The notes beneath the pieces are model-generated. The model was not told the DNA's origin. It saw nothing but the letters and a program-made list of their open reading frames with translations, and made no database searches. Shown one piece after another: positions 1 to 7,808 of a DNA stretch of 10,658 nt (within the stretch, counting starts at the first letter, position 1; each line of letters starts with the position of its first letter). Origin of the DNA: Maritimibacter sp. Its GTDB lineage: Bacteria > Pseudomonadota > Alphaproteobacteria > Rhodobacterales > Rhodobacteraceae. A program made the translations under genes and the position numbers. Location: NCBI GenBank assembly GCA_003520545.1, contig DOUP01000266.1, positions 1 through 10,658 on the forward strand, given 5' to 3'.

Positions 1-980
1 TCGCCCAGATGGAGGGCGAGGGCGATGTGTTCGGCGCCATTTCCGGCGGCGCGGGGGATTTCACGGACAGCACCGCCGCCTCCACCCAGGGCGGCAGCGA
101 ATACGCGGGCGCGCGGGGTTTGCCCCCCGAATTCATCGAAGAGCTGGAACGCGAGTTCGGTTTCGACAAGCCCCCCATCGAACGCTTTCTCAACATGATC
201 TGGAACTACATGCGGCTCGACTTCGGCGAGAGCTATTTCCGGTCTATCGGGGTCTTTGAACTGGTGGCCGAGAAACTGCCCGTGTCGATCACGCTGGGCC
301 TGTGGTCCACCGTGATTGCCTACTTGGTGTCGATCCCGCTGGGCATTCGAAAAGCGGTGCGCGATGGGTCCAACTTCGATACATGGACCTCCGGCCTCAT
401 CATCGTGGCCTACGCCATTCCGGGTTTTCTCTTCGCGATCCTGCTGCTCGTCCTTTTCGCGGGCGGCACCTATTGGCAGGTTTTCCCGCTCCGCGGTCTG
501 ACCTCGGACAACTGGGAGGAGCTGTCACTCATCGGCAAGGTGCTGGATTATTTCTGGCACATCGCCCTGCCCGTCTTCGCGTCCACGATTGCCAGCTTCG
601 CGACCCTGACACTTCTGACCAAGAACAGCTTTCTGGACGAGATCAAGAAGCAATACGTCATCACCGCCCGCGCCAAGGGCGTCGCGGAGTCCCGCGTCCT
701 CTATGGCCACGTCTTCCGCAACGCCATGCTGATCGTCATCGCAGGCTTTCCGGGCCTGTTCATCGCGGTCTTTTTCGGCGGCTCGCTCATCATCGAAACG
801 ATCTTCTCGCTCGACGGACTGGGCCGTCTCGGGTTCGAAGCCGCCGTCGCCCGCGATTACCCGGTGATCTTCGGGACGCTCTTCGTCTTTGGCCTCGTCG
901 GTCTGGTCATCGGCATCCTGTCGGATTTGATGTACGTGCTGGTCGACCCGCGCATCGACTTTGAAAAACGGGAGGCGTGA
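1..980 (+). CDS. yejB: Microcin C/peptide ABC transporter permease YejB (5' partial)
   Basis: This is the inner-membrane permease of a Yej-type oligopeptide ABC importer, which pairs with YejE to form the channel energised by YejF. The reading frame is open to the window edge, and the first ATG (position 9) is internal. The visible part begins after the first membrane helix and the conserved start of the family, so roughly 35-45 residues are missing. Counting from the ATG at 9, a soluble periplasmic stretch (about 1-90) is followed by membrane helices near 95-113, 128-151, 183-205, 240-263 and 287-312. The EAA coupling loop that contacts the ATPase lies at about 216-238 (YVITARAKGV, then HVFRNAM). 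The C-terminal VDPRIDF tail is typical of the dipeptide permease family. The stop at 978-980 is 2 bp before the yejE start codon. The choice of YejB over DppB/OppB rests on the long N-terminal periplasmic loop and on the YejE and YejF partners downstream. Confidence 0.9.
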   Translation, partial: AQMEGEGDVFGAISGGAGDFTDSTAASTQGGSEYAGARGLPPEFIEELEREFGFDKPPIERFLNMIWNYMRLDFGESYFRSIGVFELVAEKLPVSITLGLWSTVIAYLVSIPLGIRKAVRDGSNFDTWTSGLIIVAYAIPGFLFAILLLVLFAGGTYWQVFPLRGLTSDNWEELSLIGKVLDYFWHIALPVFASTIASFATLTLLTKNSFLDEIKKQYVITARAKGVAESRVLYGHVFRNAMLIVIAGFPGLFIAVFFGGSLIIETIFSLDGLGRLGFEAAVARDYPVIFGTLFVFGLVGLVIGILSDLMYVLVDPRIDFEKREA

Positions 981-982
981 CG

Positions 983-2163
983 ATGGCGCATCCTGCCGAG
1001 ACCTCTCCAAACAGCCGCGAACCCGGTCAGACCGCCCCGATCCCGACCCCGCGCAAGCGCCCGTTCCTGTCGCCCCTGAATCAACGTCGCTGGCGCAATT
1101 TCAAACGCAATCGCCGCGCGTTCTGGTCCCTCATCATCTTCACGGTGCTCTTCACCTTCACGCTCTTTGCCGAGTTCGTCGCAAACGACAAACCGATCCT
1201 GGTGAGCTACAACGGCAAGCTGCATATGCCGATCTTCCAGTTCTACCCGGAAACGGCCTTCGGCGGAGACTTCCGCACCGAAGCGGTCTACTCGGATATC
1301 GAGGTGCAATGCCTGATCGTGGCCCAAGGGTCTGAGCTGTGCTGGGACGACCCGGAAGGCACGATAGAGGACGCCCAGGACGGCGAAATCTCGACCCAGC
1401 CGATCACCAAGGGATGGATGCTTTGGCCCCCGATCCCCTACAGCTACGACACGATCAACGACATCGGCACGGCGGCGCCCTCGCCACCCGACGCGGACCA
1501 CTGGCTCGGCACTGACGACACCGCGCGCGACGTGCTGGCGCGGATCATCTACGGGTTCAGGCTGTCTGTGCTATTCACCATTATCGTCACCGTCGCCACC
1601 TCGCTTATCGGCATCGCGGCCGGCGCGGTGCAGGGTTACTTCGGCGGCTGGCTCGACCTCATTTTCCAGCGTATCCTGGAAATCTGGGCCTCCACGCCCT
1701 CGCTCTACGTGATCATCATCCTCTTCGCCATACTGGGGCGCGGCTTCTGGCTTCTGGTCTTCGTGACCATTCTCTTCGGCTGGCCCGCGCTCGTCGGCGT
1801 GGTGCGCGCGGAATTCCTGCGCGCCCGCAATTTCGAATACGTCCGCGCCGCCAAGGCACTTGGTGTCTCGAACCGCACCATCATGTTCCGCCACATGCTG
1901 CCCAATGCCATGGTCGCCACGCTCACCATGCTGCCCTTCATCATCACCGGCACCATCGGCACACTGGCCGCTCTGGATTTCCTGGGCTACGGCCTGCCGT
2001 CCTCGTCGCCTTCCCTCGGTGAGCTCACACGCCAAGCCAAGCAGAACCTACAGGCCCCATGGCTCGCCTTCACGGCCTTCATCACCTTCACCGTGCTCCT
2101 GTCGCTCCTCGTGTTTATCTTCGAGGGCGTGCGGGATGCCTTCGACCCCCGGAAAACCTTTTC

Positions 2164-2167
<4 letters not shown>
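983..2167 (+). CDS. yejE: Microcin C/peptide ABC transporter permease YejE
   Basis: This is the second permease subunit of the Yej-type peptide importer (BPD_transp_1 family, 394 aa). An ATG at 983 has a GGGAGG ribosome site at 970-975, spaced 7 bp; an in-frame GTG at 977 lies too close to that site to be used. The N-terminus is cytoplasmic and basic (residues 1-46), followed by helix 1 (about 47-66). A large periplasmic insert (about 68-172) contains the family signatures PETAFGGDF and WPPIPYSYDT and ends in HWLGTDDTARDVLARIIYGFR. Five further helices follow, with the EAA loop at about 285-308 (EYVRAAKALG, then HMLPN). The C-terminus DAFDPRKTF is typical of DppC-like permeases. It is longer than the E. 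coli protein as I remember it (about 340 aa), because of the N-terminal extension and the insert. Residues Cys110 and Cys120 lie in the insert and could form a disulfide (inference). Confidence 0.92.
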
Positions 2168-3771
<1,604 letters not shown>

Positions 3772-3829
3772 GCGCCCGAAATACTTTCAGAATTTCGATC
3801 CGAACTTGTCGACATATTCGCCCGCTTGA

Positions 3830-5419
3830 TCAGCTCTGGCCCGCGTCGATCACCGTGCAGCTTGTATCCCGCGCGCTCAGACGGCGACAGGCAAGCTCGG
3901 CACCCTCTTTGCTCAGGCCCACGAAGTTCGCGTTGAACCCCTGGCGGCTTTTCTGAACCTTGCGCAGCGCGTCGCCCAGCGTCGCGAGTTCCGCAAGCGC
4001 GGTCTTCAGAAGCACGCGCTCGGCTTCGTAATGGCTTCTGTAAAGCCCGACATTGATCCCGAAGTGACGTCCGCCCGAGGTGGACATCCGCGTGACGACC
4101 TGGGGCGCGACAGCGGTGGACCCGCCGGAGCTTTCCACCGAAGCCAGGATCATGCCCGGACGTTCCGGCGGGACCGGTGCGGCTTTCGGCGCGGCGAGAG
4201 AGGCCGCGATGACCAGCGCGTTCTCGGTTTCCGCGTTCGCCATCGCCTCGGTTGCCGTACTGGCCGCAGGCGGCTCCGGCGCGGGCGCGGCCTCGGCAAC
4301 GCGCTCTTCCACGTCCGGGGTCTCGGTCTCGCTGGCCTCGGCCGCAACTTCGGCAAGCACGGCGCCTACCGCTTCGTCCACTTCCGCGGCAAGTTCGGCG
4401 GTCAGGATCGGTTCGGGGAGCGGCCTGGGTTTCGGATGGATCGACTTGGCCGGCGCCCCGACCATGCGAATGGTCTTGCCCACGCCGCCTTCGTCCATGA
4501 CATCCGGGGCATTGGCCAGAAGCACGGGATCGCCCGCACCAATGCCCTGGTTGCCCAGGTAGGGCGGCAGTTTCGGGGGCCGCACGGCGACGCTACGGGG
4601 CGCTTTGCGGAACCCCATGTCCATCAGTTCCGCGACCTTGGCATTGCGAGAAGCGGTCGACTGGCCGCCAAAGACCGTGGTGATGATCCGCACGTTCCCG
4701 CGCTTGGCCGAGGCCACGAGGTTGAAGCCCGCCGCGCGGGTATAGCCCGTCTTGATCCCATCCGCGCCTTCGTAGGCGCCAAGGAACCGGCGGTTCGTGT
4801 TGGGCACCGATTTGCCGCCGACCTGCGCGGTGCGGCGCGAGAAGAGGTTGTAGTATTCCGGGTGATCGAAAAACAGGTGCCGCCCCAGCGCGGTCATATC
4901 CCGCGCGGTCGACATATGGCCCGCTTCGGTCAGCCCGTGCATATTCTTGAAATGCGTGCGGCTCATGCCGAGCGCCTTGGCGGTGCGGTTCATACGGCGG
5001 GCAAAAGCGGCCTCGGAGCCGGAAATCGCCTCGCCCAGCGCGGTCGCGGCATCGTTGGCGGATTTCACCGCGGCGGCACGGATCAGGTAACGAAGTCGCA
5101 CTTGGCTCCCGGCCCGGAACCCGATCTTGGACGGCGGCTCGCTGGCGGCGTTTTCCGAAATGGTGACCAGAGTGTCGAGGCTGATCTCGCCATGCTTGAC
5201 CGCTTCGAACACGATGTAGAGCGTCATCATCTTGGTGAGAGAGGCGGGGTGCAACTGGGTATCGGCGTTGCGCGAATGGATCACTTCGCCGCTCCGCGCG
5301 TCGATGACCATCGCGGCATAGGGCGCAGCCACAACAGCGGACGCGGACAAGGTCACCACGATTGATAAGAGGAATAGCCGGGCATATTGCCCGACACAAA
5401 GGACTGCGTCGCGAACCAT
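3830..5419 (-). CDS. D-alanyl-D-alanine carboxypeptidase (S11/PBP5-like) with C-terminal SPOR domain
   Basis: This is a secreted serine DD-peptidase that should trim the terminal D-Ala from peptidoglycan stem peptides in the periplasm (529 aa). The start is the ATG at 5419, preceded by GAGG at a 5-bp spacing and leading directly into a signal peptide (hydrophobic about 15-31, cleavage probably near Ala31/32, before PYAAMVID). The frame stays open to 5512, but that extension would put 31 polar residues ahead of the signal. The penicillin-binding motifs are complete: SLTK (Ser60 nucleophile, Lys63), SAN (120-122) and KTG (223-225). A long Ala/Pro/Glu-rich linker covers about 325-445. Residues about 452-525 look like a SPOR domain (GINVGLYRSHYEAERVL, later FNANFVGLS), a fold that binds glycan strands stripped of stem peptides at the septum. 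There is no obvious C-terminal amphipathic membrane anchor of the PBP5 type, so SPOR may supply localisation (inference). It is a DacA/DacC/DacD relative, and I do not assign a specific symbol. Confidence 0.9.
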   Translation of the reverse strand: MVRDAVLCVGQYARLFLLSIVVTLSASAVVAAPYAAMVIDARSGEVIHSRNADTQLHPASLTKMMTLYIVFEAVKHGEISLDTLVTISENAASEPPSKIGFRAGSQVRLRYLIRAAAVKSANDAATALGEAISGSEAAFARRMNRTAKALGMSRTHFKNMHGLTEAGHMSTARDMTALGRHLFFDHPEYYNLFSRRTAQVGGKSVPNTNRRFLGAYEGADGIKTGYTRAAGFNLVASAKRGNVRIITTVFGGQSTASRNAKVAELMDMGFRKAPRSVAVRPPKLPPYLGNQGIGAGDPVLLANAPDVMDEGGVGKTIRMVGAPAKSIHPKPRPLPEPILTAELAAEVDEAVGAVLAEVAAEASETETPDVEERVAEAAPAPEPPAASTATEAMANAETENALVIAASLAAPKAAPVPPERPGMILASVESSGGSTAVAPQVVTRMSTSGGRHFGINVGLYRSHYEAERVLLKTALAELATLGDALRKVQKSRQGFNANFVGLSKEGAELACRRLSARDTSCTVIDAGQS

Positions 5420-5433
5420 CACTGCCTCAATCT

Positions 5434-5464
5434 CCGGACCTTTGTTTTTTTGTGTCCGGTTTTT
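5434..5464 (+). terminator. Hairpin plus T-run: possible + strand intrinsic terminator, also a 5' UTR hairpin of the carboxypeptidase mRNA
   Basis: CCGGAC (5434-5439) and GTCCGG (5454-5459) form a perfect 6-bp GC-rich stem with a 14-nt T-rich loop. On the + strand the stem is followed at once by TTTTT (5460-5464), the layout of a short intrinsic terminator. It would stop transcription running antisense through the carboxypeptidase gene, for example read-through from yejF. In the minus-strand mRNA the same stem ends about 14 nt upstream of the start codon, just ahead of the GAGG ribosome site, where it could affect translation. The stem is short and the loop large, so this is tentative. Confidence 0.35.
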
Positions 5465-5489
5465 CTGCTTACGGAAAGCGTAGCATGAG

Positions 5490-5531
5490 AGGCGAAATGG
5501 GAAAATACCCAAATATCAATCTCTTTCGCCT
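5490..5531. repeat. Inverted repeat AGGCGAAA / TTTCGCCT with a nested TGGG/CCCA dyad
   Basis: AGGCGAAA (5490-5497) and TTTCGCCT (5524-5531) are perfect reverse complements, with 34 bp between their starts. Inside, directly abutting the left arm, TGGG (5498-5501) and CCCA (5508-5511) form a second small dyad around AAAATA. The element lies about 70-110 bp upstream of the carboxypeptidase start codon. It could be an operator for a DNA-binding protein or a hairpin in a longer leader transcript. I do not recognise a known regulator's site. Confidence 0.4.
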
Positions 5532-5592
5532 AAACGATCATGTCGCACCGCATATATTGGGGGTCCGGGCAAGCGCATCCCAACAGGTTGAT

Positions 5593-5612
5593 TGTGGCAG
5601 CAATGTGGCAGC
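5593..5612. repeat. Two direct copies of TGTGGCAGC, 11 bp apart
   Basis: TGTGGCAGC occurs at 5593-5601 and again at 5604-5612. The start-to-start spacing of 11 bp is about one helical turn, so a protein could bind both copies on the same DNA face. It sits just downstream of the HAD hydrolase stop codon (5625-5627, minus strand). It may be chance or a relic of slippage; no known site is recognised. Confidence 0.3.
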
Positions 5613-5624
5613 GTGAGCGGCGGG

Positions 5625-6326
5625 TCACCGCAGCCGGTCGATCGCCTCCGGCAACGCCCCGAGCGACGGGATTTCCAAGAAGCGCGGATGGTTCACCGGC
5701 GGATCGGCGTGCTCGAACACCCATGTCAGATCATGGGGCACATGCACGCCCCAGCCGCCCGCCTCCAGCACCGGGATCACGTCGGACTTGAGCGAGTTGC
5801 CCACCATCATCGCGGCCTCCGGCGCGACCTTATGGCGGGTGAAAATCTCGGCATAGACCGGCGCTTTCTTGTCCGACACGATCTCGACCCCGTCGAACAA
5901 TTCGCCCAGGCCGGACTGCGCAAGCTTGCGCTCCTGGTCCAGAAGATCGCCCTTGGTGATCAGCAGGATGTGATGGTTCTCGGCCAGGGCACCCACTGTC
6001 TCTTCGACCCCGGGCAAGAGCTCGATCGGGTGGGACAGCATCTCCTGCCCGGCACGGATGATCTCAGAGATCACCGAGGCGGGCACCTTCTGATCCGTGA
6101 CCTCGATCGCAGTTTCGATCATGGAGAGCGTGAAGCCTTTGATCCCGAAGCCATAATGCCCAAGGTTGCGCTTTTCCGCCTCATGCAACCTCTCGGTCAG
6201 GTGATCCGTCTCGGCATGATCCGACAGAAGCTCGGCGAATCGTGCCTCCGTCCAGCGAAAGAACTGCTCGTTCTGCCACAATGTGTCGTCCGCATCGAAC
6301 GCGATCGTGTTCAATTTCAAAGACAT
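5625..6326 (-). CDS. HAD-superfamily hydrolase (phosphatase-like)
   Basis: This is a 233-aa soluble protein of the haloacid dehalogenase superfamily, probably a magnesium-dependent phosphatase of unknown substrate. Motif I is FDADDTLW, with nucleophile Asp11 and acid/base Asp13. Motif II is LLITKGD with Thr124. Motif III has Lys153/Lys154 (SDKKAPVY). Motif IV is VGNSLKSDV with Asp182, so the active site is complete. A helical cap region lies between motifs I and II (about 17-105), as in subfamily I enzymes. The start ATG at 6326 has a strong AGGAAGG site about 5 bp upstream on the minus strand. It is transcribed divergently from clpS, with 118 bp between the start codons, and in the same direction as the carboxypeptidase gene, though 205 bp of non-coding DNA separates the two. 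The substrate cannot be told from sequence. Confidence 0.85.
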   Translation of the reverse strand: MSLKLNTIAFDADDTLWQNEQFFRWTEARFAELLSDHAETDHLTERLHEAEKRNLGHYGFGIKGFTLSMIETAIEVTDQKVPASVISEIIRAGQEMLSHPIELLPGVEETVGALAENHHILLITKGDLLDQERKLAQSGLGELFDGVEIVSDKKAPVYAEIFTRHKVAPEAAMMVGNSLKSDVIPVLEAGGWGVHVPHDLTWVFEHADPPVNHPRFLEIPSLGALPEAIDRLR

Positions 6327-6444
6327 TTGCGCCTTCCTGCCTTACCCACCCCTTTATTTAGACATATGCATCGCTATATTACGGGCCTCAAGCGACCCAA
6401 TTCAAAGACGAGTGGAGAGCCTTTTGCGCTTCGAGCCTATCATC
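6327..6444. promoter_or_regulatory. Divergent intergenic region between the HAD hydrolase gene and clpS
   Basis: This 118-bp region must hold promoters for both directions. It includes the hydrolase ribosome site (AGGAAGG on the minus strand) and an AT-rich core at 6352-6380. TATATT at 6375-6380 matches five of six bases of a -10 box reading towards clpS. However, no good -35 lies 16-18 bp upstream (TTTATT at 6353-6358 is the best available), so the promoter call is weak. GGAG at 6414-6417 is the only clear ribosome-site-like motif near clpS. Confidence 0.4.
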
Positions 6445-6768
6445 ATGTCAGGTGACGACGACAACCCGTTTGACGGCGACACGTCTATTGCGGTCAAGAC
6501 GAAGTCCAAGACCAAGCGCCCGCCGCTTTACAAGGTCCTGCTTCTGAACGACGACTTCACCCCGATGGAATTCGTGGTGATGATCCTGGAGCGGTTCTTC
6601 GGTCTCAACCACGCACAGGCCTTCGAAATAATGCTGACGGTCCACAAGAAGGGGCTCGCGGTGGTTGGCGTGTTTTCATATGAAATCGCCGAAACCAAGG
6701 TGCAGCAGGTCATGGACATGGCGCGCCAGCACCAGCATCCTCTGCAATGCACCATGGAGCGGGAATGA
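6445..6768 (+). CDS. clpS: ATP-dependent Clp protease adaptor protein ClpS
   Basis: ClpS recognises proteins with destabilising N-terminal residues (the bacterial N-degron pathway) and hands them to the ClpAP protease in the cytoplasm. From the ATG at 6445 it is 107 aa, close to the usual length. A flexible acidic N-terminal tail (about 1-24) precedes the core RPPLYKVLLLNDDFTPMEFV. The residues known to bind the substrate alpha-amino group are present: Asn35, Asp36 (in NDD) and His67 (in TVHKKG); Met41 matches the specificity gatekeeper. The end HPLQCTMERE is typical. The start is uncertain: the ATG has no good ribosome site, whereas an in-frame TTG at 6424 has GGAG (6414-6417) at 6-bp spacing and would add 7 residues. 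No clpA follows; the next gene is the rRNA methyltransferase, 33 bp downstream. Confidence 0.93.
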   Translation: MSGDDDNPFDGDTSIAVKTKSKTKRPPLYKVLLLNDDFTPMEFVVMILERFFGLNHAQAFEIMLTVHKKGLAVVGVFSYEIAETKVQQVMDMARQHQHPLQCTMERE

Positions 6769-6801
6769 CCCGCCCGTGACCGGGAAGCGGACAGAGCTCA
6801 C

Positions 6802-7767
6802 ATGACAGCCCGATTGACCTTTGCGCTCGACAGCGGCGCGTTGCACCTGCCCGAAGGGCGGATCGCGGTATTCGCGCCCGCGCCGGACATGGACCTCTCG
6901 AAGATCGAAACCGACCGTGTCGAGATCATATCGCGGTTCTACCCGGACGTGGTCCTGTGGCAATCGCGCGGCTTCAAGGTGCTGCAAGCCCCCGAAGGCC
7001 ACTACGCGGTCGCCCTCGTCGCATTACCCCGCGCCAAGGATGCCGCGCGGGATCTGCTGGCACAGGCCGCGGCGTGCTCGGACCTCCTGATCGTCGACGG
7101 GCACAAGACCGACGGTGTCGACTCGATCCTGAAGGCCGTGAAGAAAGTCGCCACCCCCGAGGGCACCCTGTCGAAAGCACATGGTAAGATCTTCTGGCTC
7201 GCCGCGCCGGACCTGTCGGACTGGCATGGAACGGATCGCACCACCGACGGCTTCGTGACCCGTCCAGGCGTGTTCTCGGCCGATGGTCCCGACAAGGGCA
7301 GCCGCGCGCTGGTCGACACCCTGTCCCCACTTTCCGGCCACGTTGTCGATCTGGGCGCCGGTTGGGGATACCTTTCGCGCCATATCCTTGGCTCGGAGAA
7401 CGTCACCGCCCTCGATCTGGTCGAAGCCGACCTTACCGCGCTCGATTGTGCACGCGAAAACGTCACCGACCCCCGCGCCACCTTCCACTGGGCGGATGCG
7501 ACCCAGTTCAAACCCAAGGCGCTGGTCGATGCCGTTGTCTCCAACCCACCGTTCCACGTCAGCCGCGCGGGCGACCCGGGGCTTGGCAAAGCCTTCCTCG
7601 CCCAAGCCGCCCGTATCCTGAAGCCCGCGGGCCAGCTTTGGGTGGTCGCCAATCGCCATCTGCCGTATGAAGACACGCTCGCGACCCTCTTTCGCGAGGT
7701 TGAAGAGACCGGGGGCACCCCCGGCTTCAAAGTGCTGAAAGCCACAAAGCCCTTTCGCGCCAAGTAG
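6802..7767 (+). CDS. rsmC: 16S rRNA guanine-N2 methyltransferase, RsmC-like
   Basis: This is a class I SAM-dependent methyltransferase (321 aa) that probably makes m2G at position 1207 of 16S rRNA, the reaction of E. coli RsmC. Two halves are visible, as in RsmC. The first, about 1-150, resembles a degenerate methyltransferase domain (DLLIVDGHKTDGV, then HGKIFWLAA) and should help bind RNA. The second, about 155-321, is catalytic. It has SAM motif I VVDLGAGWGYLS (181-192), an acidic residue after the next strand (ALDLVEAD, about 203-210), and the NPPFH motif (248-252) that marks amino-group methylation. The start ATG at 6802 has only a weak purine-rich stretch upstream, and the 33-bp gap to clpS suggests co-transcription. 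RlmG (23S rRNA) is the close alternative, but the length and the first-half motifs fit RsmC better. Confidence 0.82.
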   Translation: MTARLTFALDSGALHLPEGRIAVFAPAPDMDLSKIETDRVEIISRFYPDVVLWQSRGFKVLQAPEGHYAVALVALPRAKDAARDLLAQAAACSDLLIVDGHKTDGVDSILKAVKKVATPEGTLSKAHGKIFWLAAPDLSDWHGTDRTTDGFVTRPGVFSADGPDKGSRALVDTLSPLSGHVVDLGAGWGYLSRHILGSENVTALDLVEADLTALDCARENVTDPRATFHWADATQFKPKALVDAVVSNPPFHVSRAGDPGLGKAFLAQAARILKPAGQLWVVANRHLPYEDTLATLFREVEETGGTPGFKVLKATKPFRAK

Positions 7768-7808
7768 CGACACCCCTAACCTGCCAAAGACGAATCAGGA
7801 GAGACTGA

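Larger units (their letters stand above)
5420..5624 (-). promoter_or_regulatory. Leader/promoter region of the carboxypeptidase gene, with several repeats
   Basis: This 205-bp non-coding stretch separates the HAD hydrolase gene from the carboxypeptidase gene; both are read on the minus strand. It must carry the carboxypeptidase ribosome site (GAGG, spaced 5 bp from the ATG) and probably its own promoter, but I could not find a convincing -35/-10 pair. It is richer in A and T than the flanking genes. It contains a GC hairpin next to a T-run (5434-5464), an 8-bp inverted repeat enclosing a smaller one (5490-5531), and two copies of a 9-bp direct repeat (5593-5612). These are listed separately. 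Confidence 0.45.

Noticed and set aside
3777..3797. CGAAAT/ATTTCG inverted repeat in the yejF-carboxypeptidase gap as a bidirectional terminator
   Set aside because: The 6-bp stem is AT-rich with a 9-nt loop, and no T-run follows on either strand, so it is unlikely to terminate transcription.
4031..5365. 444-codon + strand frame opposite the carboxypeptidase gene
   Set aside because: It is rich in Arg, Gly and His with no motif, which is typical of a mirror frame of a GC-rich gene. The minus-strand gene has complete SxxK, SxN and KTG motifs.
5420..5512. In-frame N-terminal extension of the carboxypeptidase up to the ATG at 5512
   Set aside because: It would place 31 polar, lysine-rich residues before the signal peptide and run through the hairpin and T-run. 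The ATG at 5419 has a ribosome site and a proper signal-peptide N-region.
6359..6380. TAGACA (6359-6364) with TATATT (6375-6380) as a clpS promoter pair
   Set aside because: The boxes are only 10 bp apart, far from the 16-18 bp needed for a sigma-70-type promoter.
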